Of a stretch of DNA of 64,000 bases, positions 38,003 to 48,040 are shown one piece after another; position 1 is the first letter of the stretch; each line of letters starts with the position of its first letter. Location: assembly GCF_007859735.1 (NCBI RefSeq), contig NZ_SIHI01000001.1, forward strand, positions 2,654,884 through 2,718,883, given 5' to 3'. The position numbers and the translations under genes are program-made. This DNA comes from Thalassoglobus neptunius. Its GTDB lineage: Bacteria > Planctomycetota > Planctomycetia > Planctomycetales > Planctomycetaceae. The notes under the pieces were generated by a model. The model saw only the letters and a list, made by a program, of their open reading frames with translations, made no database searches and was not told the origin of the DNA.

Positions 38003-39547
38003 ATGTCAGAAACTGGGGATTCTCCGCAACCGAGGCGAAAACGAAAGCGTGAACCGGGTCATCGTCGCACGCCACGTTCGATCGAGCGAATCCGCGTTTA
38101 TCGTCAGGCTGACTGGAAACGGGTTTCTCAAAATCTGACTGCGAGTCTCCCGGGCGTTGCTTTCAGTGTGGCCTTCCATCTGATTCTGCTCGTCGCTTTG
38201 GCCTGGATCATTATTCGGCTTCCGGTTGAACCTCCGAGCGTGATCGAATTGGGATGGTCAACACGGGTCGACAAGCAAGATGTCGAGGAATCGGAGGCGG
38301 CAACAACTCCGATTGCCATCCCGTCTGTGACGTTGCAATCGAATGGAAACGAGCGGAATTCGGAAGCTGAGACGAACTCTTCGAACGAAAACACCGAACG
38401 CGATTCGAGTGAAAGATCTGAAACGCCGGCGGAATTGCGACTCGTCCCGGTATCGCAAGTGCTCGATCTTCGGACTCGTTTTTCGGGATCGAGTGGGGCT
38501 GATGGGTCTTCGGATGATTCTCTCTTTCAGGCGATTGATTCTGCAATTGGGTGGATGGCGCGACAGCAAGCTTCCGACGGGTCTTGGGATTTGCGTGGTC
38601 CCTATCCGGATGGAGGATCAATTGAAACTCGAACCGGGGCAACGGCTCTCGCTTTGCTCACGTTTCTCGGCTGCGGTCAGACACATCAATCCGGGGAGCA
38701 TCAAGATGTTGTCGCCCGTGGGCTGATGTGGCTTCAGGACATCCAGCGAGCTGATGGAAACCTCTTCGACATTGAAGAACAGGGACGGGAAGCACATTTT
38801 TATGCCCACTCACAAGCGACGATCGTGCTTTGCGAAGCTTTGGCACTGACTGGAGATGAATCACTCCGTGAGCCAGCAACACAGGCTGTCAACTATCTCG
38901 TCAAAGCACAGAACCCGAAGCTGGGAGGTTGGCGGTATCGCCCGTTGACTGAGGATGGAATTGGAGATCTCTCGGTGACGGGGTGGGCATTGATGGCTCT
39001 TCATTCCGCTCGAGTTGCTGAGATCCCGGTGGGGTTCGAAACATTTCTGCTGGCGGAGCAGTTCTTGAACTCGGTTCAGGAGTCACCTCATTCGGAGTCG
39101 TTCTATCGCTATCGTCCCGACTTTCCCGCCGAAGAATCTCAACGGTTGTCGATGACCGCCGAAGGACTTCTGTGTCGACAATGGTTGGGATGGCCGTCTG
39201 ACTATCCTCCATTGAGAATTGGAGTGCGGAGGCTGGTTGCTTTAAAGAACGAGCCTCAATGGACACATCGGCGTCGCAATGTTTATGCGTGGTACTACGT
39301 TGCACAAGTTCTGCATAATCTCGACTCGAAGGAATGGGACGACTGGTTCAGCATGACGAGCAGATTCATCGTCGAGAACCAAACATCGTCGGGACCACAG
39401 CGAGGAAGCTGGAATCCGAATCGCCCGTTGGGGGCATTTCAGGAGAGAAGCCAGGATGCAGGACGATTGTACCTGACAGCGATGTGCACTCTCATCCTCG
39501 AAACGCCCATTCGACACCGGCCTCTTTATTCCACGTCGGAAGAATGA
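38003..39547 (+). CDS. Membrane-anchored squalene-cyclase-repeat protein
   Basis: A basic N-terminus leads to one membrane helix (about residues 58-75, including FHLILLVALAWIIIRLP) and a low-complexity linker. A 330-residue alpha-barrel of prenyltransferase/squalene-oxidase repeats follows. QW-like repeat parts are GWMARQQASDGSWDL, GLMWLQDIQRADGNLFD and YLVKAQNPKLGGWRY. The catalytic DxDD of true cyclases is not seen, so it is probably a structural or binding domain, as in many planctomycete proteins of this kind. A good ribosome site (GGCGAGG) precedes the ATG. Its partner is unknown. Confidence 0.82.
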   Translation: MSETGDSPQPRRKRKREPGHRRTPRSIERIRVYRQADWKRVSQNLTASLPGVAFSVAFHLILLVALAWIIIRLPVEPPSVIELGWSTRVDKQDVEESEAATTPIAIPSVTLQSNGNERNSEAETNSSNENTERDSSERSETPAELRLVPVSQVLDLRTRFSGSSGADGSSDDSLFQAIDSAIGWMARQQASDGSWDLRGPYPDGGSIETRTGATALALLTFLGCGQTHQSGEHQDVVARGLMWLQDIQRADGNLFDIEEQGREAHFYAHSQATIVLCEALALTGDESLREPATQAVNYLVKAQNPKLGGWRYRPLTEDGIGDLSVTGWALMALHSARVAEIPVGFETFLLAEQFLNSVQESPHSESFYRYRPDFPAEESQRLSMTAEGLLCRQWLGWPSDYPPLRIGVRRLVALKNEPQWTHRRRNVYAWYYVAQVLHNLDSKEWDDWFSMTSRFIVENQTSSGPQRGSWNPNRPLGAFQERSQDAGRLYLTAMCTLILETPIRHRPLYSTSEE

Positions 39548-39811
39548 ATCAAAGAGCCTGTAAACAAAGGCATGCCCCTTCGTGATTGCTTCAATTCACT
39601 CGAGCTGACATCTCGCTGGCCTGACAACGCAGTTCAAGCGAGTTGTGTCTGTTACCGGGAAATCGAGTCGTGACTCGACATCCGCTCCTCAATTCGATTC
39701 AATTTTCTGAGCAGGGTTGTCAGGTCTTCTGTGATGACTCGCTGGAAATGACGAATCGGATCTTGAATCCTTTGGCGATAAGTGCTCACTCGTTTGAAAA
39801 CGGTTTACCTC

Positions 39812-40768
39812 ATGAAATCATTCACTCTGCTCGCGTTGACGCTGACGTGCCTTTCTTTCGCTTCTGTTCAAGGTGCGGAAGTTTCGTCGAATCGACATCA
39901 AGTCATTGCTGCCGACAAAGGTCAGATTGTCCGTTTTGACGAATCCGGGAAAGCTGTCTGGAAGTGCGACAAGGTTCGATCTGTTCATCGCATTCAACAG
40001 CTGGAGAATGGAAACGTGATCGTCCAGCAGGGGTGGGGCAAGATCGTCGAAATTGATCCCTCGGGCGAAATTGTCTGGGAATACAATGCTGCCAACAGCA
40101 ATGGGAACAAAGGCAAAAAGCTGGAAGTCCACGCGTTCCAACGTCTCGAAAACGGCAACACCATGATTGTCGAAAACGGAATCGGCCGCGTCATCGAAGT
40201 CGATGCGAACGGGAAGCTGGTTCATCAATTCAATTACAAGGTCAAGGAACTTCATCCGCACAGAGATGTTCGGCAAGCTCATAAGTTGAGCAATGGAAAC
40301 TATCTGGTTTGCCATGAAGCTGACGGGCGAGTCACCGAATACACCGCGGATGGGGAAATCGTCTGGGACTACCAGGTTCCGCTTTTCGGAAAAGAGCCGG
40401 CAAACGGTCACGGTCCAGAAGCGTTCGGAAATCAGGTTTTCAATGCTTTGAGACTTCCCAACGGAAACACTCTGATCGCGACGGGGAACGGACACAGTGT
40501 GCTGGAGGTGTCTCCCGAGAAAAAGATCCTCTGGGAGATTCATCAGAACGATCTTTCGGGAATTACTCTCGCCTGGGTGACCTCACTGGAAGTGCTTCCG
40601 AATGGAAACATAATCATCGGCAACTGCCATGCTGGCCCGGAAAACCCGCAACTCATTGAAGTCAATCGCGACAAAGAAGTGGTCTGGACGTTTCGTGACT
40701 TCGAAAACCTCGGAAACGCGACAGCTGCATCAGCTACGGTTGGAGGAATCGGCAAAGTGCTGCGGTAG
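39812..40768 (+). CDS. Secreted NGN-repeat beta-propeller protein
   Basis: A signal peptide (MKSFTLLALTLTCLSFASVQG) is followed by about six PQQ/arylsulfotransferase-like blades. Each has an Asn-Gly-Asn turn and ends in a Trp-aromatic pair: LENGNVIVQQGWGKIVEI, LENGNTMIVENGIGRVIEVD, LSNGNYLVCHEADGRVTEY, LPNGNTLIATGNGHSVLEV and LPNGNIIIGNCHAGP. This repeat form occurs in ASST-like and PQQ-like periplasmic proteins, but the catalytic His and Arg of arylsulfotransferases are not clear. Its job is unknown. The start at 39812 coincides with the signal peptide. Confidence 0.8.
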   Translation: MKSFTLLALTLTCLSFASVQGAEVSSNRHQVIAADKGQIVRFDESGKAVWKCDKVRSVHRIQQLENGNVIVQQGWGKIVEIDPSGEIVWEYNAANSNGNKGKKLEVHAFQRLENGNTMIVENGIGRVIEVDANGKLVHQFNYKVKELHPHRDVRQAHKLSNGNYLVCHEADGRVTEYTADGEIVWDYQVPLFGKEPANGHGPEAFGNQVFNALRLPNGNTLIATGNGHSVLEVSPEKKILWEIHQNDLSGITLAWVTSLEVLPNGNIIIGNCHAGPENPQLIEVNRDKEVVWTFRDFENLGNATAASATVGGIGKVLR

Positions 40769-40856
40769 ACGAAAGAAGAAGTCGCCGACCTGTTGCTCTT
40801 TGGTTTGCAGATCGAATGAGCCTCGCATGATCGCGCTAAGTAATCGGCTTTCATGT

Positions 40857-42239
40857 TCAGTGAGAGCGATCCTGAAAAAGATCTCGCCGACACGAATCAA
40901 GGACTTCAAGAATTCGGGGCAACCACTCCTGATGCTCGGGCTTCATGAGACAGGCTCGCAGACAGACGAGCGTATCACGGTCCCACTTAAGATCCGGCCG
41001 AGCGACTTCAGCGAGCGCTTTCGGAACTTGTAGCATCGCGAGGTGCACATTCCGTTTAGCAGCCTCATGAAAGAATCGTTCCGCAAGCATGGACGATTCT
41101 TTCGCAGAGTCTGCAGCTACGGACCAAACGACGATATCAAGCTCGGGATCGACGATTCGAACGAAGTCCGGCGACTGATCGATCCAGTCGGAAAGTAGTG
41201 TCGCTGCGGTTCGACTGGACTCCAGTCCTTGCGCGAATTCGCCATCAACGGTGAGTGGAAACCTTTGGAGTGTCGCCCACAAAGCGACCGCTGAAGCGCC
41301 CGGACGGGAGCATTCGAACGAGATTTCGCCGAGATGGAGATCGTCGGACGTGAAGTATGTGTACGGAGAGTCGTGCTTGTAAACACGTGCAACTGCAGGG
41401 TCCCGAAACAGGACGCATCCACACCCGTAAGGCTGGAGTCCGTGCTTGTGCGGATCGATGACAATGGAGTCTGCCTCCTGCATCAAACTGAATTGGCGTT
41501 TCGTTGCAGGCTCAAGATTCTTCGCCAGTCGAAAGTAGCCTCCATACGCAGCATCGACATGAATCCGGCACGGAACGCGATCACGCAATTCGAGAACCTG
41601 ATCAAGCGGATCGACGACTCCAAGCCCGGTGGTTCCCAGCGTCACCACGATTGTCGCTTGCGAAGAACCATCGAGCATCTCTTCCAAACGCTGAACGTCC
41701 ATTCTTCCGGAGTTGTCGCAAGGAACAGAGTGAAACGGAACCCCGAGAAGCTGGCAGCATCTCTCGTGAGTGTAGTGAGCCTGACTCGATGCAAAGACCG
41801 GAGCATGTTGATTCACTTCACGAGCGACCCACAAGGCTTCGAGATTGGCGATCGTACCGCCCCCGCAAAGATGCCCCAGTGCTGATTCCCAACCAACCAT
41901 TCTGGCGATTTGGCGAACCGCTTCTTTCTCCATCTGAGAACTGGCCCGCCCTCCGTCCATGGCATGGTTATTGGGATTGATCGCCATCGCCAGCGCGTAA
42001 GCCAGACTCGCTACAGGATGCGGCGGCTTAAGCATTTGTCCCAAATAGAACGGATGTTGATAGGGGAAATTATCCCGCATTCGCTCGGCAACATTGTTCA
42101 GAATTTCTGAAAGAGCATCCGGGTTTTCCGCTGACTGTGTTGAAGGAAGATCAGCGAACCCTCCGCTTAAGTGATTCAATGCCTCACCGAGCACGCGAAG
42201 ACATTCTGTATCGTGATCTGCCGAATGATTGTCGACCAT
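40857..42239 (-). CDS. Group II PLP-dependent amino acid decarboxylase
   Basis: This aromatic-L-amino-acid-decarboxylase-like enzyme of about 460 residues carries the full PLP site. The stacking His lies in SSQAHYTHERCC, the pairing Asp in HVDAAYGGYFRLA, and the Schiff-base Lys in SIVIDPHKHGLQPYGCGC. It differs from the GadB at 19.9-21.3 kb in having the pattern DPHKHG where the other has SGHKFG. The substrate could be tyrosine, tryptophan, a diamino acid or a sulfinic acid, and the sequence does not decide. The ATG at 42239 is preferred over that at 42290. Confidence 0.88.
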   Translation of the reverse strand: MVDNHSADHDTECLRVLGEALNHLSGGFADLPSTQSAENPDALSEILNNVAERMRDNFPYQHPFYLGQMLKPPHPVASLAYALAMAINPNNHAMDGGRASSQMEKEAVRQIARMVGWESALGHLCGGGTIANLEALWVAREVNQHAPVFASSQAHYTHERCCQLLGVPFHSVPCDNSGRMDVQRLEEMLDGSSQATIVVTLGTTGLGVVDPLDQVLELRDRVPCRIHVDAAYGGYFRLAKNLEPATKRQFSLMQEADSIVIDPHKHGLQPYGCGCVLFRDPAVARVYKHDSPYTYFTSDDLHLGEISFECSRPGASAVALWATLQRFPLTVDGEFAQGLESSRTAATLLSDWIDQSPDFVRIVDPELDIVVWSVAADSAKESSMLAERFFHEAAKRNVHLAMLQVPKALAEVARPDLKWDRDTLVCLRACLMKPEHQEWLPRILEVLDSCRRDLFQDRSH

Positions 42240-42535
42240 GGTGTTTGGACTCTTTGAGCGAGTTGCGCTTTCCTGTGCACTCGCTTGCACTGTTTCATCA
42301 AATCAAAGGCTGAGCTTGCTCGTGCGAGTGAGTGAAAACCAAATCAAAGAATGCTCTCAATTGACTCTTGGGACTTTCAGCGAAAGTTTATGCCATCATC
42401 GTTTCTGAAGTCACCGCTTCACGCAAACGGATTTTCTGCGGCGTGATAGATGGTTCGACGGTTCCGCTCTCTCAGAATCGTCTCGACCGTGTGCGCGGGA
42501 TGAGACCAGAGAATTCTACCCGATCGACACTCACC

Positions 42536-42877
42536 TCAACCGGGGCCGAATCCTTCGCGAACGTGAAGACACTTCGCCAGGTTCGTCACACGGAGCACTT
42601 CACGCAACTCCTCTGAGGGATGGTACAGTTCGATGTCGATTCCGTTTCGCTGAACGGCCGCAAGAATCCCAAGAACCCAGCTCGACACGATGGGTACTTC
42701 CATCATGTCCACAACCAGAACTTCACAATCATGATGCTCCACAAGGTGAAGTAGCTCTCCGCAAATGTCCTGCGAACTGCCGAACTCCTGAAGATGTCGA
42801 CCATCGAAACCGATGATTGTCAGTCGACCCGTCTTGTAAACGTGAAAATACTTGCTGCCGTCGAGTGGATTGTTCAT
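42536..42877 (-). CDS. STAS domain protein (anti-sigma antagonist-like)
   Basis: This 113-residue protein consists of a single STAS domain. The strand-loop VLVVDMMEVPIVSSWVLGIL carries the serine pair at the place where SpoIIAA-type proteins are phosphorylated. A strong AGGAGG ribosome site lies just before the ATG. Such proteins switch a partner anti-sigma kinase or phosphatase. No kinase gene is adjacent, so it may pair with one elsewhere. The stretch 42240-42535 contains no gene or terminator I can support. Confidence 0.82.
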   Translation of the reverse strand: MNNPLDGSKYFHVYKTGRLTIIGFDGRHLQEFGSSQDICGELLHLVEHHDCEVLVVDMMEVPIVSSWVLGILAAVQRNGIDIELYHPSEELREVLRVTNLAKCLHVREGFGPG

Positions 42878-43004
42878 ACGTCATCCCTCCTGGCTATCGA
42901 CCCTCGCAACTCCCTCTTTGACTCTATTCTCGCAGCACAAATTGGGAAACGCAATTCCCTTCACTCAAGATCGCAATGAAGGTCGCAAGAGGAATGCGGA
43001 AGAA

Positions 43005-44189
43005 TTACAGCGGGTGGACCTGATCCCAGTCGTGATCCGCTTTGGAGAAGTGCCAGGACTCCAGAAGCGGCTCAAAGCGTTCCCGGTCTTCAGAATGAGC
43101 ACAAACAATTGTCGGCCGCATCGTCCTCGTCGGAAAGAATCCAGCCGACCGAAAAGCCTTGAGAACGCGCGGATCAGAAGCTGCCGTTTCGATGTAATCG
43201 CAATGCGGGCCGAGTTGTTCAAACCCATGTTGCAACAGAATCGCCATCGCACTCTCATCTAATGGAGAGGTGAACAGGTCGACGATCACCCCTTCTGGAA
43301 GCTCTTCCGGTTCGGCAACTCTTGTGACGAGATAGCCGCGAATCTGCTCGCCATCCCGCAATAGAAATCGGCGATACTTCAGAACTGGAGCTTTACAGAA
43401 TCGCCAGTTCACAAAGGTTCTGGACCGGTCGAACAATGCCGGAAACTCGGGTTGAACGCGATTCCAGAATTCATCGTACTCTTCGGGGAACGTCTGTATT
43501 TCTTCGATTGTCCAGTTTTCGCCACGAGCTTTCTGCCGAAAGATCCGCTTCGACGACACAACATTCCTCGCCAGCGCGGACGTCATGATCGGTCCCACTT
43601 TGGAGCCAAGAAAGACCCCAATTGGAGTCGCCCAGTCAGAGCGATACGAGGCTTTGTGTTTGAGGTATCGTTCGACCGTTCCGGTGGAAAGGCGATGAGG
43701 ACAAATGAGCTGAACAGTTGGTCCCAGTGTCAAACAACCCGCTTTCTCTGCGATTCGGCGAGTCGCTGCCGCCATTGTGAGAGTCACGAGAATGGGCCGG
43801 TCTTCCAGCACAGCCGCATGAATGCGATGCCCGAGCCCTTGCCCACGACATTCTGGATCGACCATCACATCAACGACCCAGCCGGCGGGAATCTGGCTCC
43901 CATCCTGAAGATGAACAATCCCATCTTGAACGGCAATCTGCCCCACGACACGTCCGTCGGATTCTGCAATCCAGACAGGCAGCCCCGAATCCTGATCCGT
44001 CGTGAACGGATTCTTCACAAACTGCCACTCGGTCCGCTCACCTCCCTTGAAAGGCGCGGTCTCTTCGTAGGTTCGCTCGATAAAATCCTGAATTGCGGCG
44101 AGGTCATCCAAAGAAGCTCGACGAACTCGAATGGACTCGCTCGAACGATTTTCCTGAGCAGAGTTGATTGAGTCGGTGTCCATGTCCAC
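43005..44189 (-). CDS. GNAT family N-acetyltransferase
   Basis: This 394-residue protein has a GNAT domain in its first 150 residues. The acetyl-CoA loop is GWVVDVMVDPECRGQGLGHR (V-x-P-x-x-R-G-x-G-x-G), and the preceding strand VVGQIAVQDGIVHL is typical. The rest, about 240 residues, is likely a second degenerate GNAT-like half, as in large double-domain members such as those acting in exopolysaccharide loci. The acceptor is unknown. It stands about 130 bases upstream of the STAS gene on the same strand. Confidence 0.82.
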   Translation of the reverse strand: MDMDTDSINSAQENRSSESIRVRRASLDDLAAIQDFIERTYEETAPFKGGERTEWQFVKNPFTTDQDSGLPVWIAESDGRVVGQIAVQDGIVHLQDGSQIPAGWVVDVMVDPECRGQGLGHRIHAAVLEDRPILVTLTMAAATRRIAEKAGCLTLGPTVQLICPHRLSTGTVERYLKHKASYRSDWATPIGVFLGSKVGPIMTSALARNVVSSKRIFRQKARGENWTIEEIQTFPEEYDEFWNRVQPEFPALFDRSRTFVNWRFCKAPVLKYRRFLLRDGEQIRGYLVTRVAEPEELPEGVIVDLFTSPLDESAMAILLQHGFEQLGPHCDYIETAASDPRVLKAFRSAGFFPTRTMRPTIVCAHSEDRERFEPLLESWHFSKADHDWDQVHPL

Positions 44190-44527
44190 TTCGTAACTTC
44201 TGAATTCACTCCTTGCTATAGAATGATCCCTTCGTCGAAAGGGATTATCAATATCGGCTGGAGAATTCCGAAAGACAGGTGCGTCCCAATCAACTGTTCT
44301 GAGAGTTAATGTCGCTACAAGCGCTACACATCGTCAGAAGCAATCGAAGACACAAATCGACTCCGCAATGAGCGAAACGGACACGTAATTCAAACCGTGG
44401 CATGAACCGACGAAGAACATTCTTCGGGATCTCAATAACGCAATGACAGTGCCGCACAAGAGCACGTGCAGCAATGATCGAGAGAAACAATTTCCAACAC
44501 GTACAATGCGCCCCAAAAGTGTGTGAC
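44190..44527. other. Intergenic, nothing supportable
   Basis: About 340 bases lie between the GNAT gene start and the DUF1559 relic. A short minus-strand frame (44290-44553) overlaps the end of the relic and is Cys-rich, without a ribosome site. I do not call it. No terminator, repeat or RNA gene was recognised. Confidence 0.3.
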
Positions 44528-45380
44528 TTAAAATTCTCCGACGATGTTTCCATCTCGACTTTTGGCCAGATTCACGAAGACTTCCGAGTCAATGTTTTCG
44601 GAAAGACTCCTTGTCGAACCATCTGCCATCATTACGTGCACTGTTCCCACATGAAAACTGTAAGGAGAAGCTTCGTTATCGACGTTGATGTACTTCGTGC
44701 AGCCATCACAGCCTTTTTGCAGCCCATCATCGGACCAGTTGTAGACACCAACTCCGTTATTCCCTGACCATGGTCCGTAGCTGTAGAACTGTGCATTGGT
44801 CGGCGGAGGATGCAGCCTTCCAAGTTTCCAGTGATCGCCTTTGCCTGCCATCTCGTAAAGAAGAATCGTATTGCTCGACCCATCGGTGATGTGACCAATT
44901 TTCGTCCCCTTCTCGTTGAGAACTCCAGCTGATCCATCGAAGAGATGGACTCCATTCTCGTCGACGTAATGCATTCCGCGGACCCCAAAGTAGTCGGACG
45001 CCACTCCTGTGACTCCGGGAAGTGCATTAACGTCCGTTGTCCATCCCATGTTCCAGCCAGCATAGATCGGCATCACGCGATCGCCCGGTGCAGACGGACA
45101 AAGAAACTCAGGCACAATCGTATTCACTGCTTCCTGATTGAAGGGATCATCGAAGCCGTATTTCTGATCGTAGATGTTGCTGAGATTCGACCCTTCCATT
45201 TGCGGAAGAATCATCGCCAGAAACCCGGTCACCACGCCAGTGGGGCTGCCTGTCGAACTTGTCCCGGGATACACAATCCGCCCTGGGGGAAATGTGCCGA
45301 CCATCGAGTGGTAGTTGTGGCATGCAATCCCGATCTGCCGGAGATTGTTCTTACACTGAATCCGACGGGCTGCCTCCCAA
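44528..45380 (-). pseudogene. DUF1559 prepilin-like gene lacking its 5' end
   Basis: The frame carries a full DUF1559 C-terminal domain, including SFHVGTVHVMMADGSTRSLS near the end. Its upstream part reads EAARRIQCKNNLRQIGIACH, which normally follows the prepilin helix. Directly before that a TAA stop appears and the sequence changes. The membrane helix and the GFTLIELL cleavage site, about 35 residues, are gone. An internal ATG at 45304 could still make a truncated cytoplasmic protein, but it could not be exported as a prepilin. The break falls at about 45376-45383 and marks a recombination or insertion junction. Confidence 0.85.
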
Positions 45381-45383
45381 CGC

Positions 45384-45620
45384 CGTTAACCGTATGAAGT
45401 CAGTGTTAGGGGTGTGATTTTTTGGGCGAGGAGGTTCAGGTCAGCTGAAGGTGGCTTGATTGTCGGTGGACCGGGTGGTTTGCGAGTTCGACGCTGCGGA
45501 TAATCAGTTCAAACAAATGGTGAAAACCAAAAGTCTGAACACCTGACAACAAGTGATCATCTGGGCGCTACGCTTTTATTCCGTCACACCCTCTCCGTCG
45601 AGCGCTACGTTTTCTGACCG
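45384..45620. other. Unassigned sequence at a rearrangement junction
   Basis: About 240 bases connect the cut DUF1559 relic with the orphan DUF1214 tail. There is a T-run at 45418-45423 but no clear inverted repeat. I found no gene. It may contain the end of a lost mobile element, but no terminal repeat could be matched within the window. Confidence 0.35.
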
Positions 45621-45896
45621 ATGTCTACAGATGATCCGCGAAACATGTTCTTCACTTCCTTCACTCTCTATGACGCTGACGGTTATCTCATGGAAGGAGA
45701 AACCCACATCAACGACAAGATGTGGAAACCGAACGAGGATGGGACCGTCACCATTCACTTCAATGCCGGAGAAGACGCGATCAACAACCTCTCCTCCGGC
45801 GGTAAGCCCTTCAACTACATCGTTCGCAGCTACGGAGTCAGCCAGCAGGTGATGGACGACACCTGGAAGCCCGTGAAGCCTGAACACGTCAAGTAA
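45621..45896 (+). pseudogene. Orphan C-terminal fragment of a DUF1214 protein
   Basis: About 90 residues match the end of DUF1254/DUF1214 proteins: FFTSFTLYDADGYLMEGE, WKPNEDGTVTIHFNAGED and YIVRSYGVSQQVMDDTWKP. The whole DUF1254 part and half of DUF1214 are missing upstream. It lies 41 bases before a nearly complete but nonsense-mutated member of the same family. The two may have been a tandem pair. The first ATG (45621) could start translation, but a folded protein is unlikely. Confidence 0.75.
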
Positions 45897-45937
45897 CCTA
45901 GCCCTGTCGCAACACCTTTGAATACGAGAACGCTCCT

Positions 45938-47440
45938 ATGAAAACACTGCCGATCATCGCATTGACCATCACTCTGGTTGGCTCCGCCGCCGCACAGCCG
46001 CCAGCGATGAAGATGACCACCGAGATTCCGGAAGGCATCGCGACACCCGACAAATTGGAAACCAGCCTCGGGACACTCACCTCGTTCGACGGTGTGCCCG
46101 ACGACAAGACGACCCGACTGGTCTACGAAAACCTCGCACTGCAGCGCGCACAACACGCCTATCTGTCCTCAATCCAGATTTCGTCGATGTATGCGATGGA
46201 GCAGGGCTTGCGGAAGTTCGGTCCGCCGAATACGACCGCGCTGCTGTTCGAGGACCTGATGGATTCCAAGGCACTTTGGCTGACCCCCAATACCGTTTCG
46301 GTGTACATGGCCGCCTGGATGGAAATGGAAGACGAACCAATGGTGCTGGAAACACCTCCCCATGTGCTCGGATTCATCAACGACGCCTAGTTTAAGTATG
46401 TCATCGACTTCGGCAACGCCGGTCCCGATAAGGGTGAAGGTGGGAAGTTCTTGATCGTTCCACATGATTACAAGGGCGAGATCCCCGAGGGCTATCACGT
46501 CGCCAAGACCTACACCAAGGGTCACTGGGTGGTATGGCGCGGCTTCCAGGTCGACGGTTCCACCAAGCCCGCGGTCGACGCCACCAAGGAAAACTTCCGG
46601 ATCTATCCGCTCTCCCAAAAAGACAATCCGCCCAAGATGGTGTTCAAGAACGTGTCGGGTATCCCGCACAACACTATCCATCGCATGGACTACGGTTTTT
46701 GGGAGGAATTAAACCAGCAGATTCAGGACGAGAACATCGAAGGGCTCAACCCCGACATTCGCGGTCTGCTCGCCACGATCGGTATCGAAAAGGGCAAGGA
46801 GTTCGCACCCGATGCCCGGATGAAGAAGATTTTGACCGACGCGGCTGCCATCGCTGCCGTGACAGCAAGGGCGCTCACGGCCCGTCCAGAAGACGAGCGT
46901 CATTACCTTTACCCGGGAGAGCGAGTGTGGACGAATCCCTTCATCGATGGACGCTACGACTTCCTCCTCGATGGCGAGCGACTGTTCGACTCGCGGATCT
47001 ACATGCACTTTTATGCGACGGGCATCACCCCGGCGATGTCAGTCAAGAACGTGGGTAAGGGCTCGCAATATGCGATCGCGTATCTCGACAAAGACGGCAA
47101 GGCTCTCGACGGCAGCAAAACGTACAAAATTCATTTGCCAAAGAATGTTCCCGCAAAGGACTTCTGGTCATTCACGCTCTACGACAACCAGACCCGGTCC
47201 ATGCTCCAGACCGACGAGCGGTTTCCAGGCCTGAGCAGCGTCGACACAACTCCACCCGTCGCGAACGAAGACGGCTCCTACGACATTTACTTCGGTCCGG
47301 AAGCTCCGGAAGGAATGGAGAGCAACTGGATCCAGACTGTTTCAGGCAAAGGTTGGAACACGATCCTGCGCCTCTATGGTCCACTGGAGTCCTTCTACGA
47401 TCAGACCTGGAAGCCGGGAGATCCCGAGTTGGTTGAGTAG
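45938..47440 (+). pseudogene. DUF1254/DUF1214 secreted protein with internal TAG
   Basis: One reading frame of 501 codons encodes a signal peptide (MKTLPIIALTITLVGSAAA), a DUF1254 domain and a DUF1214 domain. The latter ends with FGPEAPEGMESNWIQTVSGK and WKPGDPELVE. Codon 151 (46388-46390) is TAG, where the family has tryptophan in the context DAWFKYV, so a single G-to-A change (TGG to TAG) explains it. The sequence after the stop is fully conserved in frame, so the mutation is recent or the stop is suppressed. A restart at 46451 would give a 329-residue piece without signal peptide. The protein's function is not established. Confidence 0.88.
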
Positions 47441-47698
47441 GTCGGTGACAGAGCGATTAAATCGTAGTGCAAACATCGAGCCTCGCGTCTTGTGACGTTC
47501 GGTTCGACGTGTTGACCAGCCGTGGGCAATGGCACTGAGTGCTCCCCTAAACCGTTTCGCCAGGTATCTCTCAACCTGCTAGCGGTTGGACCAACCGAGG
47601 CGGCTGACGAAATATGCAAACTGAGCGAGGTGACGCACACCTCCGCGCCCTAGACATTCGCTCGGCGTGCTTCACTGGTAACGTCGAGCGATCTGCTT
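47441..47698. other. Non-coding sequence in decayed segment
   Basis: No supportable gene lies between the DUF1254 stop and the first tRNA relic. Short frames on both strands lack motifs. The stretch is part of the decayed segment that continues to the recombinase relic. Confidence 0.3.
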
Positions 47699-47700
47699 GT

Positions 47701-47760
47701 GGGCGAACGTTGCGACGGGATTTGAACTCCGCAACACCCAGGCATCAATTGAGTTAGAGC
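47701..47760 (-). other. Degenerate tRNA-Arg-like fragment
   Basis: Read on the minus strand, the stretch has a D-arm-like part (TAACTCAATTGA), then CCTGGGTGTTGCGG, then a T-arm-like GTTCAAATCCCGTCG. This order resembles tRNA-Arg(TCT) with most of the anticodon arm deleted and one extra base in the T arm. It cannot fold as a working tRNA. The match is by eye. Confidence 0.4.
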
Positions 47761-47895
47761 GAAGTGCGGTCTTTGCCAGTCGACTTTGCGGATCCGTTTG
47801 AACCGAGAGGCCACTTCCAGAAAACAACGCAAATCGTTGCTATTCAATGAGAAACAGCTTGCCACAAACGATTGCGACGAACTGTTTTGAATTTC

Positions 47896-47941
<46 letters not shown>

Positions 47942-48040
47942 TAGACGCGCCTGAGCGACTGTTCACGTCGTGCTCGACTCAATCTCCAGTGTTTCGCGTG
48001 AATTATGCCGTCGGCGATTTTTGACTTCCGTCCAGAAGTG

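Noticed and set aside
44290-44553. Small Cys-rich frame next to the DUF1559 relic
   Set aside because: It overlaps the relic's end, lacks a ribosome site and has no recognisable fold.
46388-46390. TAG as pyrrolysine or programmed read-through codon
   Set aside because: The position is a conserved tryptophan one base from TGG, and no pyl gene or read-through structure is visible, so a simple nonsense change is the better explanation.
47701-47760. Functional tRNA-Arg
   Set aside because: The anticodon arm is missing and the T arm has an extra base, so it cannot fold as a tRNA.
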